Assembly (NCBI GenBank): GCA_023957375.1 | Contig: JAMLHB010000001.1 | Location: forward strand, 186,001 to 250,000 | Direction: 5' to 3' | Length of the DNA: 64,000 bases | Source of the DNA: Flavobacteriales bacterium | GTDB lineage: Bacteria > Bacteroidota > Bacteroidia > Flavobacteriales_F > PHOS-HE28 | In this document: piece by piece, positions 24,842 through 35,195 of the stretch | Layout of the letters: the number at the start of each line of letters is the position of its first letter | Position numbering within the stretch: position 1 is the first letter of the stretch | Notes under the pieces: generated by a model | Databases searched by the model: none | What the model was told of the DNA's origin: nothing | Seen by the model: only the letters and a program-made list of their open reading frames with translations | Program-made: the position numbers and the translations under genes

Positions 24842-25882
24842 CTATTCCACCACCAGGGATGCTGTGCTGTGCCGCCCTTCACGGTCGGTGGCCACCAATT
24901 GGTAGAGGCCGGCATCCCACTGGCTTACGGGGAGGTCCAAGGTCCGGTCCCGGGTGCTCTGCTGCCACACCAGTGCGCCGCGCACATCGTACACCGCCAC
25001 GTCCACCGCTCCCTTGGGCGTGCTGTGCACCAGCACCGTGGCCAGGTCTTTGGCGGGATTGGGGAACACATGCAGGGCCAAGGGCGGTGCGGCTTGCTCG
25101 GCGACCCCCACAGCGCTCGCATCCAGCCATTCCACGTAGCTGTAGTTCAGGGTGATCAGCGAAGTAAGCGTGTCCGACACGATGCGCATCACGGGGTACT
25201 TGCCCCACAAGGGATAGAACGCCGTCTCATTGTGGACGTGGGCGATGTTGAGCGGCATCCCGCTTACCGTGAGCGGGATGGATTCCTGCATGCGCGTGGT
25301 GACGCGCAGCACTTCCACCGTATCGGCCCCGCCCGGCATCACCACCCGGCCCCAGGCATCGGCCAAGCCGCTCACGGCTCCGTCGCGCTGGCCCGTAGTG
25401 GCATCGCCCACTACGGTGAACGTGCCACTGAACAGGTCCGTCCATGTGCCTTGGAAGCTCAATGGCAGCATGAGGTCCAGCGCGTTGTTGGTATAGTTGG
25501 TGGCCAAGTGGTAGTCGGTGCCCATGGCCGTGATGGTCTGCGTATCGCCCACTCGTTCCAGGCCACTGGCGCCTTGCTTGTAGAAAACGGTGTCCTGGCC
25601 GCCATTGGTAAGGACGAACTGCGCGCCGGGGTATTGACCGCCGTTCGGCACGGTGGCGGGATCGATCCATTGGTAGGTTTCCGTCCCGGTGCCCGCCAGG
25701 GTGTTGAAGTTGAACAGCATGTCGGCACCTCCCGGGCCAGGGGGGAGGTACGCCGCGCGATGCACCGGATAGGACCGGCCGTTGATCGGTACGTTGCCCG
25801 GGCTTACCAAGGTGATCTGCGCCCCGGCATGGAGCACAAGCAGAAGGGAAACGGGCAACAGGGCGTATCGGACGGGCTTCAT
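24842..25882 (-). CDS. Secreted protein with T9SS sorting domain, unknown role
   Basis: 346 residues from the ATG that starts a signal peptide (MKPVRYALLPVSLLLVLHAGAQ). The middle (about 25-260) is a beta-rich domain without recognised motif. The C-terminal 80 residues are a type A sorting domain beginning LHVFPNPAKDLATVLVHS and ending LYQLVATDREGRHSTASLVVE. It should be exported by T9SS. Its promoter region has a TAGGTTTG box. A longer in-frame open stretch upstream is not supported because it lacks a signal peptide. Confidence 0.75.
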   Translation of the reverse strand: MKPVRYALLPVSLLLVLHAGAQITLVSPGNVPINGRSYPVHRAAYLPPGPGGADMLFNFNTLAGTGTETYQWIDPATVPNGGQYPGAQFVLTNGGQDTVFYKQGASGLERVGDTQTITAMGTDYHLATNYTNNALDLMLPLSFQGTWTDLFSGTFTVVGDATTGQRDGAVSGLADAWGRVVMPGGADTVEVLRVTTRMQESIPLTVSGMPLNIAHVHNETAFYPLWGKYPVMRIVSDTLTSLITLNYSYVEWLDASAVGVAEQAAPPLALHVFPNPAKDLATVLVHSTPKGAVDVAVYDVRGALVWQQSTRDRTLDLPVSQWDAGLYQLVATDREGRHSTASLVVE

Positions 25883-25905
25883 CGATCGGTTGATTTTATG
25901 GGATG

Positions 25906-25913
25906 CAAACCTA
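25906..25913 (-). promoter_or_regulatory. -7 promoter box (TAGGTTTG)
   Basis: On the minus strand TAGGTTTG matches TAnnTTTG exactly, 23 bases before the start of the T9SS protein gene. Confidence 0.5.
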
Positions 25914-26298
25914 AGACAGGCTTGGCGTAAAGATCGTTGCCTCAGCAGGGCTCCCGCCGCTTCATAACTGCGCCTGGCGGCGCTTGTCCGATCCTTGGGC
26001 GAACCACGGATCCACACGGATGGACACGGATAGCGAACGTTTCCGGGTATTTGACGCAAAGGCGTGGCCCACTTCCCACATCGTGTATTGATCAATGTTC
26101 CACTGGCATCCGCCGGGGTGCATGCACCGCGCCTTTGCAAAGCCTTCGGCAGAGCAAGGCCCGTGGTTGGGCATTCGGGAGAGTCGTGACCGCAGGGCGC
26201 GCAAGACCCGAAGGCCCTGGTTGCCCCAGGGAGCAGGTCAGGCCATCGTGCGGGCCGGATTGGGCCGTTCGGGCTTTCCTTCGTCCCTTTGCCACCCT
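25914..26298. other. Gene-free stretch with a short CACGGAT repeat
   Basis: No convincing gene is visible here. At 26001-26030 there are three 10-base direct copies ending in CACGGA (ccACGGA, TCCACACGGA, TGGACACGGA). This kind of CACGGAT run is a familiar dispersed intergenic repeat in Bacteroidota. The rest is ordinary-looking spacer that holds the divergent promoters of the T9SS protein and the nitroreductase. Confidence 0.35.
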
Positions 26299-26306
26299 TA
26301 TCTTCA
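26299..26306 (+). promoter_or_regulatory. Putative -7 promoter box (TATCTTCA)
   Basis: Three bases before the ATG of the nitroreductase gene; leaderless if used. Confidence 0.42.
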
Positions 26307-26309
26307 ACC

Positions 26310-26897
26310 ATGCGGCACAGTGTTAGCGAAATCACCGCCATTATCCGCGACCGGCGGAGCATCCAACCCAAGGACTTCAGTGCGCGCGAGGTGCAGCGCG
26401 AGATCATCGACCAGGTGCTGGGCAACGCCGTGTGGGCGCCCACGCACGGCATGACCCAACCGTGGCGCTTCACGGTGTTCACCGGAGAAGCCCGCAAACG
26501 CCTGTCGACGTTCTTGGGCGCGGAATACCAGCGTATGACCCCACCGGAGCGCTTTCTCCAGCGCAAGTTCGACAACCACGTGCAACGGCCCCTGCAGAGC
26601 AGCGTGGTGGTGGCCTTGGGCATGGAACGGGATCCCAACGGCAAGATCCCGGTGCAGGAGGAGCAATATGCCCTGGCCTGTGCGGTGCAGAACATGTACC
26701 TCACCTGCACGGCGTTCGGCTTGGGCGCTTTTTGGAACACCGGCGCCGTGATGGTCGGCGATGCGATGCGCGATTTCCTGGGACTGGGGCCGCAGGGCCA
26801 TTGCCTCGGCCTCTTCTACATGGGCTACCCGGCGGTGGAGTGGCCCAAGGGTTATCGCAAGCCGCTGCCTGAGGTGGTGCGCTACATAGAGGCTTGA
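26310..26897 (+). CDS. Nitroreductase family protein
   Basis: 195 residues. An FMN-dependent nitroreductase fold with RDRRSIQPKDFS (N-terminal FMN contact), NAVWAPTHGMTQPWRF and a C-terminal FYMGYPA block. Such enzymes reduce nitro-aromatics, quinones or act in other NAD(P)H reductions. The start is the ATG right after TATCTTCA; a longer frame beginning at 26289 is less likely. Substrate unknown. It is followed by a small unknown gene. Confidence 0.87.
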   Translation: MRHSVSEITAIIRDRRSIQPKDFSAREVQREIIDQVLGNAVWAPTHGMTQPWRFTVFTGEARKRLSTFLGAEYQRMTPPERFLQRKFDNHVQRPLQSSVVVALGMERDPNGKIPVQEEQYALACAVQNMYLTCTAFGLGAFWNTGAVMVGDAMRDFLGLGPQGHCLGLFYMGYPAVEWPKGYRKPLPEVVRYIEA

Positions 26898-26922
26898 CCG
26901 GCACGGGAAAGAAGTATCTTCA
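26894..26922 (+). promoter_or_regulatory. Promoter TTG-N18-TATCTTCA
   Basis: TTG (26894-26896) overlaps the nitroreductase stop and is 18 bases from TATCTTCA (26915-26922). Spacing fits the Bacteroidota consensus. The ATG of the next gene is 5 bases after the box. Confidence 0.55.
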
Positions 26923-26927
26923 CCGGC

Positions 26928-27338
26928 ATGCGCCTGCATTATCCCGCCAAGGTGCTCCTGGCCTGGGGAGAGGCCATCTCGGGGAACGCGGAGCTGCGCG
27001 ATTGGCTCACCCGCAACGGCTACCCGGAACTGGGCATCTTTGTTTTTGCGCTGCACTTGAAAGCGGATGCGCGCAAGTGGCTGATGGAGAACGGCCACCA
27101 GCACCTGATGGCGGTGATCAGAGGAATTGAAGGTGATGCGAAAGCCTTGGATTGGTTGGACCACCATGGCCTGCAGGTGTTGCGGAAGGTGGCCGAATGC
27201 GGCGGCGATGAGCAGGCATTCCAATGGTTGCTTCAACGGCAACACCGCGAATTGGCCATGCTGGGCTTGAAGATGTGGTCGGTGAAAATGCAGATCGAGG
27301 AAAACCACCGGGACCCGCACAAGTATCCACGGGAGTGA
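26928..27338 (+). CDS. Hypothetical protein, helical
   Basis: 136 residues, Trp/Leu/His-rich and mostly alpha-helical (RDWLTRNGYPELGIFVFALHLKAD has helix-like pattern). The repeated Trp-Leu motifs (DWLT, KWLM, DWLD, QWLL) suggest three or four similar helical hairpins, perhaps ankyrin-like or HEAT-like. No signal peptide, so cytoplasmic. I do not recognise the family. Downstream is a GC-rich gap and then the MITE-like element. Confidence 0.6.
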   Translation: MRLHYPAKVLLAWGEAISGNAELRDWLTRNGYPELGIFVFALHLKADARKWLMENGHQHLMAVIRGIEGDAKALDWLDHHGLQVLRKVAECGGDEQAFQWLLQRQHRELAMLGLKMWSVKMQIEENHRDPHKYPRE

Positions 27339-27411
27339 GGGGGGTGCGCGGGGAATGCGGCAAGGCCGGGCGCTTGATGCCGGAAAGCTGAACGCCCGGG
27401 GCCCCCGGCCA

Positions 27412-27563
27412 CCCGCTCAGTCAATGTCATTCAGTTAAGGGAGGAAGAGCACTGTTGTAGCACAGGCTTCCAGCTTGTGGAACGACAACATCGCAGGCTG
27501 GAAGCCTGCGGCCCATGATCCGTTGATAAATCCTCCCTTAACTGAAAGACATTGCCCGCTCAG
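27412..27563. mobile_element. MITE-like element with 24-bp inverted ends and 9-bp target duplication
   Basis: The inverted ends (27422-27445 and 27531-27554) differ at one base: CAATGTCATTCAGTTAAGGG against the reverse complement of the other end. The direct repeat CCCGCTCAG flanks the element at 27412-27420 and 27555-27563, and the right copy spans the stop codon of the rel gene. Inside are palindromes (about 27492-27510: CGCAGGCT-GGA-AGCCTGCG) and an inverted pair TGTTGT...ACAACA. The element is 134 bp and encodes no protein. A 9-bp duplication suggests movement by a transposase of another copy. Confidence 0.8.
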
Positions 27564-29782
27564 TGGTCAATGCGCTCCACGCTGCGCACCTCGGGCACGC
27601 TGCGGAGCTTCTCCACCAGGGAGTGCAAGTGTTCGGCATCGTGCACATACGCCATCACCTTGCCCTCGAAGATGCCGTCCTTGCTTTCGAAGCTGATGCT
27701 GCGCATGTTCACGTTGCTCTCGTGGCTGATGATGTTGGTGATGCGGTTCACCAGGCCCACCGCGTCGATGCCGCTGAACTGGATGCCCGCCAGGAACTCC
27801 ACGCTGTCCTTGCCCTTCCAACGGGCCTTGACGATGCGCATGGCGAAATTGCTCATCAGCTGCACGGCGTTGGGGCAGTTCACGCGGTGGATGCGTATGC
27901 CTTCCGGGGTGATGAAGCCGAACACGTCGTCGCCGGGGATCGGGTGGCAGCACGGCGACAGCTTGTACTCCATGTTCTGCACGTCGTCGCCGATCGTCAA
28001 GGTGCCGCCGGCCGTGCCGCGGATCTCGCCCACGATCTCCTCCAAGGGGCGCTCGTCCTTGGGCCGCACGCCCTTGGGCAGCACCAAGCGCCCGTTCTTC
28101 ACCGGGGGCGGGGCCATGGTTTCCAGGTTGAACCGCTCGCGCGCGATCTTCCAATACAGGTCGGTGGCCGAAGTGGCCAGCAGATGGTCGGCCAGGATGT
28201 TCACGTTTTCATCGTTCACCTTGGCACCCCATGCCCTGAGCTTGTGCTGCACGGCTTCCTTGCCCACGATGGCCAACTTGCCCTTTTGCTCCCGCAGGGC
28301 CTGTTTGATCTTGTGGCGTGCACTGGCGGTAACCACATAGTTGAGCCATTCGGCCTTGGGCTGCTGCTTGCGGCTGGTGATCACCTCCACCTGGTCGCCA
28401 TTGCGCAGCGGGTGGCTCAGCGGCACCAGCTTGTGGTTCACCTTGGCGCCGATGCAGCGGCGGCCGATCTGGCTGTGGATGTCGAAGGCGAAATCCAACG
28501 CGGTGGCACCCACGGGCAAGTTGCGCATTTCCCCCTTGGGGGTGAAGACCATGATCACATCATTGAAGAGATTGAGCTTGAAGTCCTGCACGAAATCCAA
28601 GGCGTTGGATCCCGGGTCGGACAACATTTCGCGGATTTTGTTCAGCATGCCTTCCATGGCATGCACATGCTCTTCTTCGCCTTTATAGCGGTAGTGGGCG
28701 GCCAAGCCCATTTCGGCCACTTCGTCCATGCGGCGGCTGCGGATCTGCACTTCCACCCATTTGCCCCCGGGGCTCATTACGGTGGTGTGCAGGCTCTCGT
28801 ACCCGTTGGCCTTGGGCATGCTGATCCAGTCGCGCAACCGGTCCGGGCTGGGCTGGTAGTAGTCGGTGACGATGGAGTACACCTTCCAGCAATCGGCTTT
28901 TTCGAGCTCTGGCTTGCTGTCCACAATGATGCGCACGGCGAAAAGGTCGTACACCTCGTCGAAGGTGACGTGCTTGGTCTGCATCTTCTGCCAGATGCTG
29001 TAAATGCTCTTGGGGCGCCCCTTGATCTCGAAGTCGAAGTCCTCTTTTTCCAAGGCTTGACGAATGGGCAGGATGAAGCGGCTGATGAATCGCCGCCGCA
29101 CTGTTTCCCCCTTTTTCAGCCGGTGCTCAATGTCGTGGTACACCTCGGGTTCCTTGGCGCGCAGGGAGAGGTCTTCCAGTTCGCTCTTGATGCCGTAAAG
29201 CCCGAGCCGGTGCGCCAAGGGGGCGTACAGAAAGAGCGTTTCACTGGCGATCTTCAGCTGCTTCTCCCGGCTCATGCTTTCCAGGGTGCGCATGTTGTGG
29301 AGCCGGTCGGCCAGCTTGATCAAGATCACCCGCACGTCCTGCGCCAGGGTGAGCAGCACCTTGCGGAAGTTCTCCGCCTGCATGCTGTCGGTTTGCCAAT
29401 TGACCCCGCTGATCTTGGTGAGCCCGTCGATGATGGTGGCCACCGTATCGCCGAACACGTCGCGCACATCCTCCAAGGTGAGGTCGGTGTCCTCCACGGT
29501 GTCGTGCAGTAAAGCTGCCACCACGCTGGTCACGCCCAGGCCGATCTCTTCCGCACAAATGCGGGCCACGGCAATGGGGTGGTAGATATAGGGTTCGCCG
29601 CTCTTTCGGCGCTGGTCCTTGTGGGCCTCCATGGCAATGTTGAAGGCCTTGCGGATCAGGCCCGTGTTCTCCGAGGTCCGCTCGCCGCGCACCGAACGCA
29701 GCAACCCGCGGTAGCGCCGCAGGATCTGTTCCTTTTCCGCCTCCAGGTCAATGGCGGGCATTTGCTCCACGGTGTCTGGCAT
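27560..29782 (-). CDS. rel: Bifunctional (p)ppGpp synthetase/hydrolase (Rel/SpoT)
   Basis: 740 residues. Order of domains: HD hydrolase (HDTVEDTDL, about 90, with ADRLHNMRTLE further on), synthetase (RIIVDSKPE, EVQIRS), TGS (VIMVFTPKGE), helical and CC/zinc-finger-like block (CCHPIPGDDVFGF) and a C-terminal ACT domain. It makes and degrades (p)ppGpp in the stringent response. The ATG at 29782 is chosen because a perfect box TATTTTTG lies 5 bases before it; a frame 14 codons longer (29824) exists. The 3' end carries the right target duplication of the MITE-like element. Confidence 0.95.
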   Translation of the reverse strand: MPDTVEQMPAIDLEAEKEQILRRYRGLLRSVRGERTSENTGLIRKAFNIAMEAHKDQRRKSGEPYIYHPIAVARICAEEIGLGVTSVVAALLHDTVEDTDLTLEDVRDVFGDTVATIIDGLTKISGVNWQTDSMQAENFRKVLLTLAQDVRVILIKLADRLHNMRTLESMSREKQLKIASETLFLYAPLAHRLGLYGIKSELEDLSLRAKEPEVYHDIEHRLKKGETVRRRFISRFILPIRQALEKEDFDFEIKGRPKSIYSIWQKMQTKHVTFDEVYDLFAVRIIVDSKPELEKADCWKVYSIVTDYYQPSPDRLRDWISMPKANGYESLHTTVMSPGGKWVEVQIRSRRMDEVAEMGLAAHYRYKGEEEHVHAMEGMLNKIREMLSDPGSNALDFVQDFKLNLFNDVIMVFTPKGEMRNLPVGATALDFAFDIHSQIGRRCIGAKVNHKLVPLSHPLRNGDQVEVITSRKQQPKAEWLNYVVTASARHKIKQALREQKGKLAIVGKEAVQHKLRAWGAKVNDENVNILADHLLATSATDLYWKIARERFNLETMAPPPVKNGRLVLPKGVRPKDERPLEEIVGEIRGTAGGTLTIGDDVQNMEYKLSPCCHPIPGDDVFGFITPEGIRIHRVNCPNAVQLMSNFAMRIVKARWKGKDSVEFLAGIQFSGIDAVGLVNRITNIISHESNVNMRSISFESKDGIFEGKVMAYVHDAEHLHSLVEKLRSVPEVRSVERIDH

Positions 29783-29786
29783 TTCC

Positions 29787-29794
29787 CAAAAATA
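29787..29794 (-). promoter_or_regulatory. -7 promoter box (TATTTTTG) of rel
   Basis: Exact TAnnTTTG on the minus strand, just before the chosen ATG, giving a leaderless transcript. Confidence 0.5.
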
Positions 29795-29833
29795 CAGGTT
29801 GTATGGTTCGGCCGGGTTCCCCACGCAAAGGGT

Positions 29834-31117
29834 TCAACCGGCAGGCAGGATCTCTCCGCGCACCTCGCCGAAGCCAATGTGCAGGTCGTCCCGTTCGCAA
29901 TGCCCCTGGATGACCACCGTGTCGCCGTCCTCCAAGAATTTGCGCTGGCTACCGTCGGCCAAGGTGAGCGGCTTGGTTCCCCGCCAGGTGAGTTCCAACA
30001 GGCTGCCGAAGCTGCCGGCGTCCGGGCCGCTGATGGTGCCGCTGGCCATTACGTCGCCCGCCCGCACGTTGCAGCCGTTCACCGTGTGGTGGGCCAGCTG
30101 CTGGGCCATGGTCCAGTACAGGTACTTGAAATTGGTGTGGCAGATCGTCGTTTCGAGCCCATTCTTGGGGATGATGGAGGCTTCCAGGCGGATGTCGAAG
30201 CTGCCAGGGCCGCGGGTGCGCAGGTAGGGCAGCGGCTCCGGGTCTTGGGCCGGCCCGTTGGTCCGGAACGGTTCCAAGGCGTCCAGCGTCACGATCCACG
30301 GGCTCATGCTGCTGCCGAAGTTTTTACCGAGGAAGGGGCCTAAGGGCACGTACTCCCAGCTTTGGATATCGCGCGCGCTCCAGTCGTTGAAGAGCACCAT
30401 GCCGAAGATGTGGTCTTCGGCCTCCTCGGTGGTGATGCGTTGGCCCAAAGGCTTGCCCTGAAAGGTGATGAAGGCCGTTTCCAGTTCTATGTCCAGCTGT
30501 TTGCTGGGCCCGAAAACCGGTGGTTCGTCCGCGTTGGGGCGCATCTGGCCCATGGGGCGCTGGATGGCGGTGCCGCTGATCACCACGGAGGAAGCCCGCC
30601 CGTGGTAGCCTACGGGCAGGTGGAGCCAATTGGGCATCAGTGCGTTTTCCGCCCCGCGGAACATCGTGCCCACGTTGGTGGCATGTTCCCGGCTGCTGTA
30701 GAAGTCGGTGTAGTCGCCCACTTCCACGGGCAGGTGCATGGTCACCTCATCCACGGGCATCACGGCCTCTTCCACCACGCGCTTGCGGTCGCGCAGGAAA
30801 TCATTGTCCTCCCGGAACAGCTCGATCAAGTGACGGCGCAAGCGCCGGATCCCCGCCTTCCCGTGCGCCATCAGTGGGTTTAGCACGGGCGCCGAGAACA
30901 CGCCGGGGTCGATCCCAAGCCCGTTGAGCAGATCGGCTTCGGCCAACGCCCGCAGATCGATCACCCGGTTGCCGATTCGCGTGCAGGGGCGAGGTGGCCG
31001 GGTGCCGCTGCTGCAAATGCCGAAGGGAATGTTTTGGATGGGGAAATCACTGCCGGCGGGTGCGTCGATCCAGGAACGCAGGTTGTGGAGGTCCGCCGAA
31101 TTGCTCAGGTCGCTCAT
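29834..31117 (-). CDS. fahA: Fumarylacetoacetase
   Basis: 427 residues, the usual size. Catalytic landmarks: GDYTDFYSSREHATNVG (metal-binding Asp and catalytic His region, about 125-140), MPNWLHLPVGYHGRASS, and later EDHIFGMVLFNDWSARDIQSWEY. It hydrolyses 4-fumarylacetoacetate to fumarate and acetoacetate, the last step of tyrosine breakdown. Upstream and downstream neighbours are unrelated, so it is probably an individual unit. Confidence 0.94.
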   Translation of the reverse strand: MSDLSNSADLHNLRSWIDAPAGSDFPIQNIPFGICSSGTRPPRPCTRIGNRVIDLRALAEADLLNGLGIDPGVFSAPVLNPLMAHGKAGIRRLRRHLIELFREDNDFLRDRKRVVEEAVMPVDEVTMHLPVEVGDYTDFYSSREHATNVGTMFRGAENALMPNWLHLPVGYHGRASSVVISGTAIQRPMGQMRPNADEPPVFGPSKQLDIELETAFITFQGKPLGQRITTEEAEDHIFGMVLFNDWSARDIQSWEYVPLGPFLGKNFGSSMSPWIVTLDALEPFRTNGPAQDPEPLPYLRTRGPGSFDIRLEASIIPKNGLETTICHTNFKYLYWTMAQQLAHHTVNGCNVRAGDVMASGTISGPDAGSFGSLLELTWRGTKPLTLADGSQRKFLEDGDTVVIQGHCERDDLHIGFGEVRGEILPAG

Positions 31118-31174
31118 GCCGCAAAGGTCGCTTGCAACCGGCGGATGATGCAAGATCGAAGGCCCGGCCGCCCA

Positions 31175-32779
31175 TTAATGCACGGCCACCACCTGGTACG
31201 CAATGATCGTTTTCCGGTAGGTCCTGTTGAGGCTCCAAGGCAACTTCGCGTAACCCGAGGCATACATGCCGGCAAATTGTTCCACGTTGAAGAAGGTGGC
31301 CGGGCTGGCCGGTTCCACCCATTCGGCCAGGGGCTCCATGTCGATGTTGGCCGCCACCGCCTGGACATCGCAGTCCTGGGGAACCACCAGGATGTCGCCC
31401 ACGTGCACGTCGCTGGTGAGCGTTCCGTAAACGGACATGCCGGCGTGTTGCGAGTACCATTGCCAACCCCAATGGCCCAGGCTCCAGACGGTTCCCGATG
31501 TGCGATCGCGCAATTGCGCCGCGATCATAGGTGCGCTTTTGCGGAAAAAGCCCGCATACGCTTTGTCCGAAACGGTGAGCAGCACCCCCAGCACGGCGGT
31601 ACAGGCCACGGCGAGCACCTGCGTGCGCACCGGGACCAGGTCCAAGGCGGGGGCGATCAACAAGAGTACCGGCGGTATCAGCAGAAGCACATGGCGGGTG
31701 GCCAAGAACGGGGAAAACAGGATCAGGAAGGACCCGAAGCCGACGGCCCAAGCGGCCAAGATCCAATTGTCCGTAGTGGACGGCCCCATGGAGCGGGGGA
31801 GGTAGCGGACGCAAAAGGCGATTATGAACAAGCCGTTCAGGGCGAAGGCAAATCGGCGCAGGATCAGGTTCATGCCTGCCTCCCCGATGCTTCCCGTGTA
31901 TACCAAGGCGGCCAGAAGGCAGGCAACGGCCAATGCGGCCAACCAGGCGGGGAAGATCCATGGTGCCGTGCGCTTGAAGAGGGCGGGCAGGAATGCCGGG
32001 GTGAAGGGCGCGATGGCTCCGAAGGCCACCGACAAGGAGAGGGCGCGGAACATGAGCCCGTTCCAGGACGGATCGCCTGCTTGGCGGCCGAACAAGTGCA
32101 CGCTGCCGAACTCGTGCAGGTTCCAGGCGGACCAGCCCGCCAGCAGGGCCACGGGGATCAGGACCATGGGCAGCCAGCGCCACTGCCGGCGCAGTGCCAA
32201 GGCCAGTAGGAACACCACCAGCAAGGGCAGCGCGGTGTATTTGATCGCCAGGGCGGCGGCCAGCGCAAGGCCGGCCAACGCATAACGCCGACCAGTGGAA
32301 AAGCGGCGGGGCACAAGAAGCAGGTCGGCGAACAGCAGGGTCATCGCCAGCAGCGGGGTGTCGGTCATCAACCCTTGGTTGACCATGAAGGCGGGGCAAA
32401 GGGCGAACAAGGCGGTAAGCAGCACGGCATGGCGCGGGGACCGGTGGCGTGCCAAGCGGTAAAAGCACACCAAGGCGAGCAGGGTGAACAGGCTGCGCAT
32501 CAGATGCATTGGCACTTCGGTGTAGCCGAACAGATGGCCGGTGAGCGCCACCAAGTAGAAAAATCCGGGAGGTTGGTTGAAATGGTGGATCGGTTCCGGA
32601 TCATCGCCCCAGTTCACCATGCCGCTCATGGGCGTGGCGGGGTGGTGCTCGATCCATTGGGCCGCATACAAATGGAAGGCATCATCAATATGGAACGCCT
32701 TGTTCACGTCCATGGCCGTAACAAATACCCATAGCACAAGGATGATCAACGTGGAATTGCGCGGGGATACCGAGGACAT
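31175..32779 (-). CDS. GT39-like membrane glycosyltransferase (PMT_2 type)
   Basis: 534 residues with about ten hydrophobic segments. The first loop carries AFHIDDAFHLYAAQWI (the conserved DD pair near residue 32, as in ArnT/PMT-type enzymes) and the second carries HHFNQPPGFFYLVALTGH. These polytopic GT-C enzymes transfer sugars from polyprenyl-phosphate donors to proteins or lipids in the periplasm. Acceptor and sugar unknown. About 170 bases without a gene separate it from the outer-membrane protein upstream. Confidence 0.82.
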   Translation of the reverse strand: MSSVSPRNSTLIILVLWVFVTAMDVNKAFHIDDAFHLYAAQWIEHHPATPMSGMVNWGDDPEPIHHFNQPPGFFYLVALTGHLFGYTEVPMHLMRSLFTLLALVCFYRLARHRSPRHAVLLTALFALCPAFMVNQGLMTDTPLLAMTLLFADLLLVPRRFSTGRRYALAGLALAAALAIKYTALPLLVVFLLALALRRQWRWLPMVLIPVALLAGWSAWNLHEFGSVHLFGRQAGDPSWNGLMFRALSLSVAFGAIAPFTPAFLPALFKRTAPWIFPAWLAALAVACLLAALVYTGSIGEAGMNLILRRFAFALNGLFIIAFCVRYLPRSMGPSTTDNWILAAWAVGFGSFLILFSPFLATRHVLLLIPPVLLLIAPALDLVPVRTQVLAVACTAVLGVLLTVSDKAYAGFFRKSAPMIAAQLRDRTSGTVWSLGHWGWQWYSQHAGMSVYGTLTSDVHVGDILVVPQDCDVQAVAANIDMEPLAEWVEPASPATFFNVEQFAGMYASGYAKLPWSLNRTYRKTIIAYQVVAVH

Positions 32780-32947
32780 TGTTCCGCAAGATGCGAATTA
32801 CACCGGAGCCGTGAAACGGACCAGGAGGTCCGGCGTTACATCCGCGGTCCGGCGCCGGCGCCCTTTGTTGCCGCTGTCCATGCAACGCCATGCAGCGGGG
32901 ATGGTGCGCTCCAGGGGCCTTTGGGGGCGGAACGGCCGGGGGACTTC

Positions 32948-33787
32948 CTATGGTTTTCCCCTGCCGATCAACACGCCGAGCACCACCTGTTCCTCGATGA
33001 AGTAAAAATGCTGCTTTGCCCGCTCATCGGCCGTGCCGGTGGTCAGCACGTCGGGAAGGTTGATGAAGCCTGCATGCACCCGTGCCCGGACGAAGATGCG
33101 GTCGTGAACGAGCGCGAAGATGCCCGCTTGCGCACCGATGCCGTAACCGGCCAAATGGAACCTGTTGTTGAGCCCTTCGCCGAAGAGGCGCACGTCGGTG
33201 CGGGGGATCACGGGGCCCGCAAAGAGACCCGGGGTGAAATACAGGGCATGGAGGCCATTGCCACTGTGCCATAGCCGGAGGTAGTGGTCCAGCTCCACGG
33301 AAAGGAGGTTCAGGCCGTCCGTGTGCTCGTAGGTGAGCAGGTCCGGGGTCAGGTCCAACTGGCCGGAACCCGCGTATTGCCTGCCGTTACCATCGTCGCC
33401 GAGGTGGCCGGTATATGCGACCTGTTGTCCCCGCACCATCACGTATTTCATGTGGTCCAGGCCTATGGAAATGCTCCACCGCTCGCTTGGGAACCAGCCC
33501 GCACGGTAGTTGTACTGTGGGATCCACAAGTACTTAGGGTTGAAGTAACCGTTCAGGGAGAAGGGCTCTGGCCGGTCCTTGGCCACCACGCTGTTGAGGG
33601 TAAAGTCGTAACCGGGGCCTGTAAAGCGGATGTCGCTGGTGGAGAATTGTGCGCGGTTGTAGCCCCATTGCAGAAAAACGCGGTGCCGCAAATGCGGCCC
33701 GTCCTGGCCGAATGCACCTGCCGTTGCCGCCATCAGGGCGGCGGCCACCATCCAGCGGCGGGCGGCGGGAAACTTTCCGGAGGCCAT
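32948..33787 (-). CDS. Outer-membrane beta-barrel-like protein
   Basis: 279 residues. The signal peptide (RRWMVAAALMAATAGAFGQ) precedes amphipathic beta strands with alternating aromatics (VFLQWGYNRAQFSTSDIRF, and late strands FVRARVHAGFINLPDV). A C-terminal strand (FYFIEEQVVLGVLIG) is close to the barrel-end type. I do not recognise a family. It is probably an outer-membrane protein of the Bacteroidota, function unknown. ATG 33787 was chosen; 33796 is three codons earlier. Confidence 0.65.
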   Translation of the reverse strand: MASGKFPAARRWMVAAALMAATAGAFGQDGPHLRHRVFLQWGYNRAQFSTSDIRFTGPGYDFTLNSVVAKDRPEPFSLNGYFNPKYLWIPQYNYRAGWFPSERWSISIGLDHMKYVMVRGQQVAYTGHLGDDGNGRQYAGSGQLDLTPDLLTYEHTDGLNLLSVELDHYLRLWHSGNGLHALYFTPGLFAGPVIPRTDVRLFGEGLNNRFHLAGYGIGAQAGIFALVHDRIFVRARVHAGFINLPDVLTTGTADERAKQHFYFIEEQVVLGVLIGRGKP

Positions 33788-33818
33788 GAAGTGCAAGGTG
33801 CGGGCGCGGGCCGGAGGC

Positions 33819-35123
<1,305 letters not shown>

Positions 35124-35143
35124 GTCGGCGTGGTTGTGGACGG

Positions 35144-35151
35144 CAAAAGTA
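35144..35151 (-). promoter_or_regulatory. -7 promoter box (TACTTTTG) of glyA
   Basis: Matches TAnnTTTG on the minus strand, 20 bases before the glyA start. Confidence 0.5.
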
Positions 35152-35195
35152 GGGTTCGCTGCCTGGTCTTGCCCGTTGCCTGGAGCGCAGCCGTT

